Assembly: GCA_900542555.1 (NCBI GenBank) | Contig: UQNU01000002.1 | Span: 1-64,000, forward strand | DNA from: an uncultured Collinsella sp. | GTDB lineage: Bacteria > Actinomycetota > Coriobacteriia > Coriobacteriales > Coriobacteriaceae | Length of the DNA: 64,000 nucleotides | Reading direction: 5' to 3' | Translations under genes and position numbers: made by a program | Part shown: piece by piece, positions 17,024 to 26,378 of the stretch | Layout: the number at the start of each line of letters is the position of its first letter | Numbering within the stretch: the first letter of the stretch is position 1 | Notes under the pieces: model-generated | Databases searched by the model: none | Seen by the model: only the letters and a program-made list of their open reading frames with translations | What the model was told of the DNA's origin: nothing

Positions 17024-18931
17024 ATGGAACAGATTATCTTGAACATACTCGAGGCTCTGCGTCGCGGCGAGACCGTGGATGACAAAGCGCTCGTCAAACT
17101 GATACATGCCGAGGCGCGCCGTGAGGGTGCCGACAAACGCGATTTGGCCAAGCGCCGCCTGCTGCCGTTCTACCAGCGGGTTAAACGTGAGGAGCCGGCT
17201 CGTTGGGCTGGGTGGAATGTCGATGCCGAGCTGGAACGTCAACTGCTGCAGGTGCTGAGGATGAAGCCTCGTCGCACGGCTTCGGGCGTGGCGACCATTA
17301 CCGTCATCACCAAGCCCTGGCCATGCTCGGGCGATTGCCTGTTTTGCCCTAACGATCTGCGCATGCCCAAAAGCTATCTGCACGCCGAGCCGGCGTGCGC
17401 CCGTGCGGAGCAAAATTGCTTCGATCCGTATCTGCAGGTGAGCGCCCGTTTGACGGCGCTTTCGCAAATGGGGCATGCAACCGACAAGATCGAGCTCATT
17501 GTGCTCGGTGGTACCTGGAGTGACTATCCGGAAGGGTATCAAACATGGTTTATATCGGAGCTCTTCCGTGCGCTCAATGACGATGCCGTCGCCGGCGTGG
17601 CGGCCAACCCCATGTTGGCGCGTCCGGGCATCAGCCGTGCCGAGGCGGGGCGCCTGCTCGACGATGCGCCTGCCGATGCCCTGCCGCCGGTGGTGGCGGA
17701 GCGCCGCGAGCGCTATCGGGCTGCCGGCATTGCGACAGACGAGGCTGAGCTCGCTGCCGGCGTTGCCGACGAGCAGGGGCGTGTGGATGCTTCTGTGGGC
17801 GGCTACAACCGCGCGGTACGTCGCCTGTACGGCCCCGGTACGCCATGGGGCGAGGTTGCCGAGTGGCAGATGGCAACGATGGAGGAGCTTGAGCGCCAGC
17901 AGCGCATCAACGAGACGGCGAAGCATCGCGTGGTAGGGCTCGTTATCGAGACGCGCCCCGATGCTGTAACGCCGCAGGCCCTCACGCTTATCCGCCGCCT
18001 GGGCTGCACCAAGATTCAGATGGGTATCCAGAGTCTCGACCAGCATTTGCTCGATATCAACGATCGTCGCATTTCGGTGGCGCAGATTGAGCGGGCGTTT
18101 TCGCTTGCGCGTCTGTTTGGCTTTAAGATCCACGCGCATTTTATGCTTAACCTGCTGGGCGCCACGCCCGAGGGGGACAAGCGCGACTACGAGCGCTTTA
18201 TGACCGAAGGGGCCTTTATGCCCGACGAGGTCAAGGTTTATCCGTGTGCGCTCATCGAGGGCTCGCGTCTGGTGGGCCGCTATGAGCGCGGCGAGTGGCG
18301 CCCCTATACCGAGGATGAGCTGCTCGATGTGCTGGTCGACGACATCGTGGTGACGCCGGCGTTCTGCCGCATCAGTCGCATGATCCGCGACTTTAGCTCC
18401 GACGACATCATGGTGGGCAACAAGAAGCCCAACCTGCGCCAGCTCGTTGAGAACCGCCTGGCTGCTCAGGGTGACGGTACGACAGTGCGTGAGATTCGCT
18501 ATCGCGAGATCAGCACGGCGGGCGCCGACTTGGATGAGCTATCTCTTGATGAGGAAGTGGCGTACGAGACGCCAGTGACTTACGAGCGCTTTTTGCAGTG
18601 GGTGACGCCGCAGGGCAAGATCGCGGGCTTTTTGCGGTTGTCGCTGCCCGACCATTCGTTTGTTGCCGCGCATGCGGACGATTTGCCGACGTCGCCGGAC
18701 GAGGCGATGATTCGCGAGGTGCACGTGTATGGCATGGCGGCGCGCGTGGGCGACCAGGGCCAGGCGGCGCAGCATCACGGGCTGGGGCGTTTGCTCGTAG
18801 AGCGTGCGTGCGAGATTGCCCGGGATGCGGGTTATGCGCGTATCAACGTGATTAGCGCGATTGGCACACGCGAGTACTATCGCCATCTTGGATTTTATGA
18901 CCATGGCCTTTATCTGCAAAAGGAGCTCTAG
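17024..18931 (+). CDS. Elp3-like radical SAM / GNAT tRNA-modifying enzyme
   Basis: 635 aa. The radical SAM cluster motif is PWPCSGDCLFCPND (CX3CX2C), followed by the Elp3 block FDPYLQVSARL, MGHATDKIELIVLGGTW and IETRPDAVTP. The C-terminal ~130 residues are a GNAT acetyltransferase ending GLGRLLVERACEIARDAGYA, INVISAIGTREYYRHLGFY. Elp3 proteins add carboxymethyl-type groups at the C5 of U34 in tRNA, using acetyl-CoA and SAM. An insertion of about 80 residues lies between the LGGTW block and the IETRPD block. It may be translated from a leaderless message. Its stop abuts the start of the next gene. Confidence 0.85.
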   Translation: MEQIILNILEALRRGETVDDKALVKLIHAEARREGADKRDLAKRRLLPFYQRVKREEPARWAGWNVDAELERQLLQVLRMKPRRTASGVATITVITKPWPCSGDCLFCPNDLRMPKSYLHAEPACARAEQNCFDPYLQVSARLTALSQMGHATDKIELIVLGGTWSDYPEGYQTWFISELFRALNDDAVAGVAANPMLARPGISRAEAGRLLDDAPADALPPVVAERRERYRAAGIATDEAELAAGVADEQGRVDASVGGYNRAVRRLYGPGTPWGEVAEWQMATMEELERQQRINETAKHRVVGLVIETRPDAVTPQALTLIRRLGCTKIQMGIQSLDQHLLDINDRRISVAQIERAFSLARLFGFKIHAHFMLNLLGATPEGDKRDYERFMTEGAFMPDEVKVYPCALIEGSRLVGRYERGEWRPYTEDELLDVLVDDIVVTPAFCRISRMIRDFSSDDIMVGNKKPNLRQLVENRLAAQGDGTTVREIRYREISTAGADLDELSLDEEVAYETPVTYERFLQWVTPQGKIAGFLRLSLPDHSFVAAHADDLPTSPDEAMIREVHVYGMAARVGDQGQAAQHHGLGRLLVERACEIARDAGYARINVISAIGTREYYRHLGFYDHGLYLQKEL

Positions 18932-19810
18932 ATGAACAAGCCGAGTGTTTCTGCCGGCGTCGTTGCCGGCGTTGCTCTGGGAGCCGCGGCGCTTGGTGCG
19001 GCCGCTGTCGCTGTTCGTGCTGCCTGCCTGCAGGTCGCGCGAACCCGCAATGGGCTGGCGCGTGTGAAACGCGTGCACGATGAGGGCGGCGATGAGATTC
19101 GCGTGTTGGTGCAAGGCGGCGTCTACCAAAGCGCAAGCTACGTTGGCGAGCGTTGGGCGGAGCCCGTCTTTGCGTACTATCGCGCATTTGACGATGTGTT
19201 CGAGGCCGAAGACGCAATGCGTGATGCTTACGGGCATGGTATCGACCGTATGCTCATGCTGGGCGGCGGCGGGTTTGCCTATCCTAAGTTCGCTCTGATG
19301 TCGCACGAGGGCTTGCGCATGGACGTCATCGAGTATGACGGAGAGATTACGCGCCTGGCGCGCCGCTGGTTCTACCTAGACGAGCTGGAGCGCACGGTTG
19401 GTGATCGCCTGCGGGTGATTACCGCCGAGGCGCGATCGTATCTGGGCGTGACGAGTGTGGGGCATCGCCGCTACGACGTGGTCGTGAGCGATTGCTTTGG
19501 CGGTGCCGAGCCCGTGCGCGAGCTGGCGACGGTCGAGGCGTTGCGTCTAGTGCGGGGCAGCTTGAACCCGGGCGGCATCTACGTTGCCAATATCGTGAGC
19601 ACGAACGAGGGGAGCGATGTGTCGTTCCTGCGCGATTGCGCCGCCACGGCGTTCGAGGTGTTCGACCACGCTTGGGTGATTCCCTGCGGCGACGCGGAGT
19701 TCGGCGGCGAGGAAAACTACCTGCTCATTGCCAGCGACGGCGACTATGCCTTTGCCGAAGCCGTGCCCTTCGACACCGACTTCCTCGGCACCGTCCTTCA
19801 CGACAAGTAA
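18932..19810 (+). CDS. Spermidine-synthase-like methyltransferase-fold protein with N-terminal membrane segment
   Basis: 292 aa. An Ala/Gly/Val-rich hydrophobic segment spans residues ~8-32. The rest is a spermidine-synthase-type Rossmann fold: RMLMLGGGGFAYPKF, MDVIEYDGEITRLAR, YDVVVSDCFGG and LNPGGIYVANIV. Proteins of this kind are often not true aminopropyltransferases, and no polyamine pathway gene is adjacent. It begins directly after the elp3-like stop (TAG then ATG), so the two are co-translated. It converges on the helicase gene with only 26 bp between stops. Confidence 0.75.
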   Translation: MNKPSVSAGVVAGVALGAAALGAAAVAVRAACLQVARTRNGLARVKRVHDEGGDEIRVLVQGGVYQSASYVGERWAEPVFAYYRAFDDVFEAEDAMRDAYGHGIDRMLMLGGGGFAYPKFALMSHEGLRMDVIEYDGEITRLARRWFYLDELERTVGDRLRVITAEARSYLGVTSVGHRRYDVVVSDCFGGAEPVRELATVEALRLVRGSLNPGGIYVANIVSTNEGSDVSFLRDCAATAFEVFDHAWVIPCGDAEFGGEENYLLIASDGDYAFAEAVPFDTDFLGTVLHDK

Positions 19811-19836
19811 GTCTCTCCGTCCCAAAAAGACTGGTC

Positions 19837-22281
19837 TTAGGCGTGGTCGCGCCAGCTGAGGACGCGCTGCTTCATACCCTCGATGTCGAGCACGCCTTCG
19901 GCAAAGCCCTTGCGCACGAGCTCTTCGGGAACGAACTCATCGTAACGATCAAAGTAAGGCACCTCGCCGGGATAGACGAGCTCGATGGGATCGAAGTCCT
20001 TCTCGGCCTCGGCGGCGAGCACCTCAAAGAACGTCTCCTCGTCGGCCTTCATCTTAAACTGCATAAAGTACGGACGTGACGGGTCGAGTCCGCGAAGGCC
20101 CAGTTCAGCGGCACACTTAATCTTGAGCATGCGCTCGAGCGCCAAAAAGGCGTAGCTGCCCAGCCAGGGGAAGAGCACCCAGGTATCGCCGCCCAGGTTG
20201 ATGAGCGGTTTAGTTCCCGCACCCGAAAGCTTGGCCGTATGACGAGCCTGCGCTAAGCGGGCCCGTGCGTTACCCATGAGGTACGGATATGTTGCGTGCT
20301 CGTTGAGCGCCTTGCGCATGCGCTCGAGTACGTGCGTGTTGATGTCACCGGGACAGTCGCCAAAGTAGGCCGGCACACGGCCTTTGACCTGCGTGGCAAA
20401 GACGGTATGACGCTTCCAGTCAACTTCCTCGACAATCCAGCAGTGTCCGGCGATGGCGATGCGCTCGCCGGGCGGTGGGGGATTGACGATCGTGCCCAAC
20501 TCGGCCGACTCGCTGCGAACGGTGAACTCCTCGTTTTCCTGGAACACGGCGTAGAACTTAAAGTTGTTAATGATGCGCTCCCCCGCGAGGCCCACGATGA
20601 GCCCGCCACCTTCGGTGACCTGGATATGGTCGATCTTAATGAGGTGACGTAGCAGCACACGGTAATCGTCTGCCGAGACACGGTGGAAATAGCTGAGCGT
20701 GAGCACGCGCTGGGCAAGTTCGGCCGGCGTGAGCTCGCCGGTGCTGGCGAGGGTCGACATAGTCTGGTGATAGAGCAGACTGTAGGGGAGTCGATCGAGC
20801 TCGGGCGGCTCGACCCACTTTTCCTCGCGATAGAGTTGTACGAGCGCGATACCCTGCAGGAGCTTCCAGGGAATGGTTTCGGGCATCATCGTGCGCGGCT
20901 CGGGCTCTTCCTCGCGCATGACGAACCACATCTCGGGCGGAAGATCGCGGCGCCCCGTGCGGCCCATTCGCTGCAAAAAAGAGCTGACGGTAAACGGCGC
21001 GTCGATCTGAAACGCACGCTCCAGACGGCCGATATCGATACCGAGTTCCAGCGTAGAGGTGGTGACGGTTGTCTGTGCCTGCTCTTCATCGCGCATGAGT
21101 TCTTCGGCCGTCTCGCGTAGTGATGCCGAAAGATTGCCATGGTGGATGAGAAAACGGTCGGGCTCGTGTCGACTTTCGCAGTAGCTGCGCAGCATGGAGC
21201 ACACGGCCTCTGCCTCCTCGCGCGAGTTGGCAAAGACCAGGCACTTGCGGCTGCGCGTATGCTCAAAGATATAGCCCATACCGGGGTCGGCGTTGTCGGG
21301 TGCGGTGTCGGTGGGGTTGAGGAGCGTCTGCTCGGTGGCCCGGGGGATGTCGACTTCGCCCTCGGGGGCCGAGGAAGTGCGACGGTCTTTGGGAGCGGCC
21401 TTGCCCCGTGCCCGCTCACGACGTTGACGGCGCTCCTCTTGTGTGAGCTGTCCGCTGTGACGCATGTCTTGGGCGCCGGCGGGCAGTGCCGCGGGTGCCG
21501 CTGCCTCAATGCGCTCGCATGCAAGCACTTCGGCCTCTTGAGGACCCATGCTCTCGAATCCTCGCTGCTGTGCCTGGGGACCCGAGTTGTAGAAGTGCTC
21601 CATGGAGATACGCCACACGCGACGCGGTTCCTCAAAACGGGGGATAACGCAGTCGCGTCCCGTTCCCTGTGAGAGAAAGGCACCCGTGCGCTCGGGGTCG
21701 CCGATGGTGGCCGAAAGGCCAATGCGGCGGGGCTGCACGCCTGCCATGCGCGAGAGTCGCTCGATAAGGCAGAGCGTCTGCCCGCCACGGTCGCCGCGCA
21801 TGAGCGAATGGACCTCGTCGATGACCACATAGCGCAGGTCGCAAAACATGCGCGGGATCGCCATGTGCTTATGGATTAAGAGCGCTTCGAGTGACTCGGG
21901 CGTAATCTGCAAGATGCCGCTCGGTTTTTTGATGAGCTTAGCCTTGTGCGACTGCGAGACATCGCCATGCCAGTGCCAGACAGGGATATTGGCTTCTTCG
22001 CACAGGTCGTTGAGGCGGACGAATTGGTCATTGATGAGCGCCTTGAGGGGGCCAATGTAGAGGGCACCCACGCTTGCGGGCGGGTTCTCCCAAAACTCGG
22101 TCAGGATGGGAAAAAAGGCTGCCTCGGTTTTGCCGGAAGCCGTGGATGCCGTCAGGAGCACATTGTCCTGCGTGTTAAAGATGGCATCTGCCGCCGCAAC
22201 CTGGATAGAGCGCAAGCTCTCCCAATCGTGGGAGTAGATGAAGTCTTGGATAAACGGGGCGTAGCGGTCAAAGGCGTTCAC
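19837..22281 (-). CDS. Lhr-like DExH helicase of the TerB/ATPase/helicase (Shango-like) operon, SngC-like
   Basis: 814 aa from GTG 22281, which has AGGAGG 4 nt upstream. Motif I is TASTASGKTEAAF (~47-52), motif II is VIDEVHS (~155-158), motif III is LSATIGD, the second RecA domain has FANSREEAEAV, and motif VI is FLQRMGRTGRRD. A low-complexity basic insertion of roughly 70 residues lies between the RecA domains. The C-terminal ~300 residues resemble those of Lhr-type helicases (LAGERIINNFKFYAVF). It is the third gene of an operon with the ATPase and TerB proteins, matching SngC in gene order. It probably translocates on or unwinds nucleic acid during defence. Confidence 0.85.
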   Translation of the reverse strand: MNAFDRYAPFIQDFIYSHDWESLRSIQVAAADAIFNTQDNVLLTASTASGKTEAAFFPILTEFWENPPASVGALYIGPLKALINDQFVRLNDLCEEANIPVWHWHGDVSQSHKAKLIKKPSGILQITPESLEALLIHKHMAIPRMFCDLRYVVIDEVHSLMRGDRGGQTLCLIERLSRMAGVQPRRIGLSATIGDPERTGAFLSQGTGRDCVIPRFEEPRRVWRISMEHFYNSGPQAQQRGFESMGPQEAEVLACERIEAAAPAALPAGAQDMRHSGQLTQEERRQRRERARGKAAPKDRRTSSAPEGEVDIPRATEQTLLNPTDTAPDNADPGMGYIFEHTRSRKCLVFANSREEAEAVCSMLRSYCESRHEPDRFLIHHGNLSASLRETAEELMRDEEQAQTTVTTSTLELGIDIGRLERAFQIDAPFTVSSFLQRMGRTGRRDLPPEMWFVMREEEPEPRTMMPETIPWKLLQGIALVQLYREEKWVEPPELDRLPYSLLYHQTMSTLASTGELTPAELAQRVLTLSYFHRVSADDYRVLLRHLIKIDHIQVTEGGGLIVGLAGERIINNFKFYAVFQENEEFTVRSESAELGTIVNPPPPGERIAIAGHCWIVEEVDWKRHTVFATQVKGRVPAYFGDCPGDINTHVLERMRKALNEHATYPYLMGNARARLAQARHTAKLSGAGTKPLINLGGDTWVLFPWLGSYAFLALERMLKIKCAAELGLRGLDPSRPYFMQFKMKADEETFFEVLAAEAEKDFDPIELVYPGEVPYFDRYDEFVPEELVRKGFAEGVLDIEGMKQRVLSWRDHA

Positions 22282-22364
22282 GGGGCCTCCTCTCAAAAAC
22301 GAATCTCTCAACGCGGCTGGCAACGGCTTGCTGCATTACTGCCTCAACGTTTGCCCAGATAGAA

Positions 22365-22396
22365 CCTACCAAAATAAACCTGTCCCTTTTTGGCAG
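22365..22396. repeat. GGGACAGG-type hairpin repeat, copy B
   Basis: Arms CCTACCAAAA (22365-22374) and TTTTGGCAGG (22387-22396), 9 of 10 paired. On the minus strand the loop reads AGGGACAGGTTTA, sharing GGGACAGG with copy A. It lies directly after the ATPase stop and before the helicase SD, so it could weaken read-through into the helicase gene. Confidence 0.6.
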
Positions 22397-22397
22397 G

Positions 22398-23702
22398 CTA
22401 GATGGTGAATTCGGCGAAGTTACGGTCGCCGTCTGCGGTGCCGGTGTCGCCTGTTGCGGCTGCCGGCGCCAGCGCGTCGCCACCAACGCTTTGCAGCAGC
22501 TCCGCCACATTTGCATCGGGGTTCTGACACAGGATATCGAGCAGTTCGATAAAGTCACGAATGACTTCACGCGGCGTCAGATGCGTGTCGGCTCCCACAC
22601 GACCGAACTCGATCTTGAGGAAGTCCACCAAGTCGTTCTCGGTAAGCGTGGGCGTCCAGCCAAAGTAGCCGGCGTGAATTTGCATGAGTTTTTCGATCAG
22701 CACCAGCAACTCCTCATAGGTGAGTGGCTGCAGGCGGATGATGGGCGCGAGCATGTCCTTAAGGTCCTCGCGCGCAAAGCGGCCCTGAGCGAGTCGGCTG
22801 CGCAGGGCCTCGTAGGAGAACACGCCTCGGCGGCGGTCTTCGATAGAGGTTGGAGTGCCGCCCATGATCATGCCCAGGTACTGCGCCTTGCCCTGGAGCG
22901 TGTCGTTGTACATAGTCAGGATCTTCTCGTAGTTGTATTGGCGCGTGATCGCGTTGGGAATCTTGTACAGATTCACGAGTTCGTCGATGAGCACCAGCAT
23001 GCCCTTGTATCCGCTGCAGACCAAAAAGCGTGCAATGAGCTTAACGTAGTCGTACCAGTCGTCATCGCTGATGATGGTCGAGGAGTCCAGCTCAGCGCGT
23101 GCCTCGCTCTTGGTGCGGTACTCGCCGCGAATCCATTTGGTCACGCGACTCATAGCTTCTTCGTCACCCTCCGAGACAGCCATGCGATAGCGGCGGAGCA
23201 TGCGGGCGAAGTCGAAGCCGTGGACCATTTCCTCGAGCGGGGCCAGTTGGGCATTGACGACCGACTCGTCGACGTCGGAGCACGAGGCGACCCAGCGATC
23301 AAGAATAAGGTTGAGCGCACCGCCCTCGGGGCGCGTCTTGGTCGATATATTGCGGATGAGCTCGCGGTAGGTGGCAAGGCCCTGTCCCTGACCGCCCTGC
23401 AGACGGCGCTCGGGCGACAGGTCGGCATCAGCGACGACGAATCCCTCGCCCATGGCGTGCGTGCGGATGGTCTGGAGCAAAAAGCTCTTGCCGGCGCCGT
23501 AGCGACCGACTAAAAAACGGAAGCTTGCGCCGCCATCGGCGATGAGACTCAGATCGGTAAGCAGGGCGCGGATCTCGACCTCGCGCCCTACGGTGATGTA
23601 AGGAAGGCCGATGCGCGGGACCACGCCGCCCTTGAGCGAGTTAAGGATAACGGCGGCGACGCGTTTGGGTACACGGGGCGCTGCGGATGCGGTATCACTC
23701 AT
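22398..23702 (-). CDS. P-loop ATPase (DUF2791/BrxD-like), SngB-like
   Basis: 434 aa. Walker A is GRYGAGKSF (~66-74) and Walker B is MLVLIDEL (~235-242). The C-terminal part has the conserved EALRSRLAQGRFAREDLKDM and LTPREVIRDFIELLD blocks of the BREX BrxD/DUF2791 family. It starts inside the last codons of the TerB gene (8-bp overlap), so it is translationally coupled. ATP hydrolysis presumably powers assembly or signalling between the TerB protein and the helicase. A member of BREX is the alternative family assignment, but no BREX methyltransferase, phosphatase or other BREX gene is nearby. Confidence 0.85.
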   Translation of the reverse strand: MSDTASAAPRVPKRVAAVILNSLKGGVVPRIGLPYITVGREVEIRALLTDLSLIADGGASFRFLVGRYGAGKSFLLQTIRTHAMGEGFVVADADLSPERRLQGGQGQGLATYRELIRNISTKTRPEGGALNLILDRWVASCSDVDESVVNAQLAPLEEMVHGFDFARMLRRYRMAVSEGDEEAMSRVTKWIRGEYRTKSEARAELDSSTIISDDDWYDYVKLIARFLVCSGYKGMLVLIDELVNLYKIPNAITRQYNYEKILTMYNDTLQGKAQYLGMIMGGTPTSIEDRRRGVFSYEALRSRLAQGRFAREDLKDMLAPIIRLQPLTYEELLVLIEKLMQIHAGYFGWTPTLTENDLVDFLKIEFGRVGADTHLTPREVIRDFIELLDILCQNPDANVAELLQSVGGDALAPAAATGDTGTADGDRNFAEFTI

Positions 23703-25455
23703 GGTCTAGGTATCCTCTCACGTCTGCTTTGTAGTCCTCGATAATCTGCGGCCCTGCCGTGCTAAATTCAATTACGGTGTCACCCACCAGGTCAAAGAGC
23801 GCCTCGTTGATGCTATCGACGAGCATGTCCTCGCTCTGTCCCGAGTGCGCCACTGCCGATGTCGCTTGCGCTGCGTTTTGCTCGAGCAGTGCGCGAAGGA
23901 AGGCATCTGCGGCGGGCGCGAGTTCGTTTGTGGCTTCAGCGGGCGCAGCAGCTGCGAACGCGGGCGTCGGCGCGAGAAGCGGTGCCACGACACCAAACTG
24001 TTCGGTGGATATGGTCGGCTCGTCGGTCAAGTCCTGCCGAATGGGTGTCACGACCGGTTCGACAATCGCGTCGGTTACGGGCTCGGCTTCCGGTTGCCCT
24101 GAGTCCGCTGCCTCGGCTTCTGCGGACGCGCCGTCCTCGCGTTCCTCGTCGATCAAAAGCGCTTCGCGCGTTTGCGCAGCGGCGTTCCGAATGTGCCCCA
24201 GCTGACTCAGATCGATATCGATCTTGACGGGCTGGTGTGCGGCGTCCCACGAAAGCCATGCCACAATCTCGTCATCGATAATCTTGGCCAGATATTTGGG
24301 GACCTTTTCTTCCTTAAGGGGATGGGCGGGGTCCAGCGCCAGGCGCAGGCGTTGGTCGCAGGCGCGCATCATTTCACCGAGCTTGCTGCTCTTTTGCCTA
24401 CTACCGTGGATACGCATGCATTCCCAAAAGCCGTTTTGGCAACGGTAGATATGGATAGGATCCAGGCGGTATTCGCAGTCCTCGTGGCGCTCGGGCGCAA
24501 AGAATACGGCCGAGGCAAACATGGTGTAGGGCATGGCCGTCTCCTCCCCAAATAAACTCGCCACGATGCCGGTCTTTCGGTGCGTGTCATAGTAACGCGC
24601 CATACGGACATACACGGCACATGCCACGTGGCGTAGGTCGCGATGGTTGCTGCGAGCGAGTCTTGAGTTATTGAGGTTATACGTGGAGAGGGCGTTGATG
24701 GCGGCCATGAGCCGCTCCTCGCGCGCCTCGTCGGGCGGAAGGGGGAGCGTGGGCTCGGAGGTTTTGCGACGCTTAGGGGTCTGGCCGGACGGTGCCTGTG
24801 CTGGTACAAGGTCTCGAGCCGCGCGCCGCAGCTCGATAAGGGCGTTATCGAACATGACGGTTTTAGAGTCGCGAAGCAGCTTGGGGTCGAGCCCGTGGAA
24901 AACGGCGTAATCTTGCAGCCACACGCGTGCAAACCGGTCGATGCCGGGCTCGAAGGCACGATAGACATCCCAAAAAGCCTTGATCTTGTTAAAACCATCG
25001 AGCGAGTCATCAACGCCAATGCCGCAGATCAGCTCATAGAGATACAGGAAGGCAAAGGACGTAGACGTTTCCTCGACGGTTCCGCGGCGCACTTGGGCAC
25101 GCCAGGTAAAGTAGCCTCGCAGCTGCCGGTCGCTCATGGCGTTGTAGGTGGGAAAGTACGACTTAAAGGTGCCGTTGTAGGGACAGTCGTCCTCAAAGTC
25201 GGCCATCAGGAGGCCCTGGCGGTAAAAAAGCTCGGCTTCCGAAAGCCAGCGGCCCGCACCGCCCTTGGGGTCATCCTGCCAGCGCGATATCTCGCGCATT
25301 TTGCGGTACTGGTCGGGGAGGAAATTCTGCATCTGTCGGCCGGTTTTGAGAATCGGCTCGTCTGCGTAGATTTCGTTTGAGAAACGGGCGGACTGATGGG
25401 TCCGAGCCTCGGCCATAATGCGCTCGATGAGCATTTTGATGTCCTGGTCGGCCAC
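23695..25455 (-). CDS. TerB-N / TerB-C domain protein, SngA-like
   Basis: 586 aa from GTG 25455, with GGAGAGGAG just upstream. The TerB-N region (~90-170) is clear: YFPTYNAMSDRQLRGYFTWR, then FAFLYLYELICGIGV. The TerB-C region follows as KIDIDLSQLGHIRNAAAQTR and, after an acidic Ala/Pro-rich linker of ~90 residues, DSINEALFDLVGDTVIEF and IIEDYKADVRGYL. Proteins with both TerB-N and TerB-C occur with an ATPase and a superfamily II helicase in stress or defence loci. It is the first gene of the operon and is probably the sensor or scaffold subunit. Confidence 0.88.
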   Translation of the reverse strand: MADQDIKMLIERIMAEARTHQSARFSNEIYADEPILKTGRQMQNFLPDQYRKMREISRWQDDPKGGAGRWLSEAELFYRQGLLMADFEDDCPYNGTFKSYFPTYNAMSDRQLRGYFTWRAQVRRGTVEETSTSFAFLYLYELICGIGVDDSLDGFNKIKAFWDVYRAFEPGIDRFARVWLQDYAVFHGLDPKLLRDSKTVMFDNALIELRRAARDLVPAQAPSGQTPKRRKTSEPTLPLPPDEAREERLMAAINALSTYNLNNSRLARSNHRDLRHVACAVYVRMARYYDTHRKTGIVASLFGEETAMPYTMFASAVFFAPERHEDCEYRLDPIHIYRCQNGFWECMRIHGSRQKSSKLGEMMRACDQRLRLALDPAHPLKEEKVPKYLAKIIDDEIVAWLSWDAAHQPVKIDIDLSQLGHIRNAAAQTREALLIDEEREDGASAEAEAADSGQPEAEPVTDAIVEPVVTPIRQDLTDEPTISTEQFGVVAPLLAPTPAFAAAAPAEATNELAPAADAFLRALLEQNAAQATSAVAHSGQSEDMLVDSINEALFDLVGDTVIEFSTAGPQIIEDYKADVRGYLDHE

Positions 25456-25492
25456 CGCTTCTCCTCTCCTAACGCAGCTTCGGTGACCTCAT

Positions 25493-25498
25493 ATCATA
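25493..25498 (-). promoter_or_regulatory. Probable -10 box of the Shango-like operon
   Basis: TATGAT on the minus strand, about 40 bp before the GTG of the TerB gene. The surrounding sequence is locally AT-rich. No strong -35 was found at 17 bp. Confidence 0.35.
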
Positions 25499-25543
25499 TC
25501 ACAGCATCAAACAGGTGTTCGAGATACCGCTATGTAGATAGAT

Positions 25544-26260
25544 TTAGAACAGGAGGGCGTAGATGACGGCTATGACAACGGAGGGGAGCATATTGGCCGT
25601 GCGGAAGGTCTGGGGACGGATGAGATTGACGCCGACGCAGAAGATGAGCATAGAGCCCACGAGCGATAGGCTGTCGAGGGCGGCGGTGGTCATGATGGGG
25701 GAGAGCGCGCCGGCAAACAGCGTAATCGTTCCCTGGAACACGGCGACGGGCAGGGCCGAGAAGATGCAGCCGCGTCCGAGCGAGGCCGTCATGGTGCAAA
25801 CGATGATGCAGTCCAGTGCGCCCTTGAGAGCGAGCGTGGACCAGTCGCCGAGCAGACCGTCCTGAATCGAGCCCACGATGGCCATGGCGCCGATGCACAC
25901 CGTGAGCGATGTCGAGACAAAGGCGTTGGTGAACTCGTTGTCACCCTCGCTGCCGGTTTTTCGCTTGAGCCATTCACCGAGGTTCTCGATTGCCGCTTCC
26001 AGATTGACGGCTTCGCCGATGAGCGAACCCAGGGCAAACGAGACAATGAGCATGGTGGTGCCGGTGGTCGAGAGGGCATCGCCGTCGATGACGAGCATCT
26101 TTTGCATGGTGCCGCCAAGGCCGATAAACAGGACGCACAGCCCCGATGCTTTCATGAGCGTGTCTTGGATGCGCGGTGTGATGAAGCGGCCGCCCGCTAA
26201 TCCCAAAAGACCGCCCGCAACTAAAAGCACAACGTTGATGATTGTTCCCAAGCCCGGCAT
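25544..26260 (-). CDS. DUF554 family membrane protein
   Basis: 238 aa. I chose ATG 26260 (MPGLGTIINVVLLVAGGL) because AGGAGGGCTC precedes it; the frame continues upstream with no SD. About seven hydrophobic segments and the family motifs GGTMQKML, FALGSLIGEAVNLE and SLTVCIGAMAIVGSIQDG identify DUF554 (YdfK/YqgA type). These are inner-membrane proteins of unknown function, possibly transporters. It is divergent from nothing, lying between the Shango-like promoter region and the end of the exported-protein operon, on the same strand as both. The protein is of full family length. Confidence 0.88.
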   Translation of the reverse strand: MPGLGTIINVVLLVAGGLLGLAGGRFITPRIQDTLMKASGLCVLFIGLGGTMQKMLVIDGDALSTTGTTMLIVSFALGSLIGEAVNLEAAIENLGEWLKRKTGSEGDNEFTNAFVSTSLTVCIGAMAIVGSIQDGLLGDWSTLALKGALDCIIVCTMTASLGRGCIFSALPVAVFQGTITLFAGALSPIMTTAALDSLSLVGSMLIFCVGVNLIRPQTFRTANMLPSVVIAVIYALLF

Positions 26261-26378
26261 GAGCCCTCCTGTATTGATGCCAACGTGGCAATCGTAGCAG
26301 AACGAAATGCGAGGCACATCGCGACTCATCTAATACGTTATATAAGTGGTGTTAGGAATGATGTGCAGCATTTAAGCC

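Noticed and set aside
15908..18139. 743-codon open frame on the minus strand
   Set aside because: It lies antisense to the XRE/DUF4097 pair and the elp3-like gene, which have clear motifs and SDs. High GC and codon bias make long antisense frames common here.
22398..25455. Possible BREX locus because of the BrxD-like ATPase
   Set aside because: No BREX methyltransferase, PglZ phosphatase, BrxA/B or BrxL is present, and the TerB and helicase partners fit Shango better.
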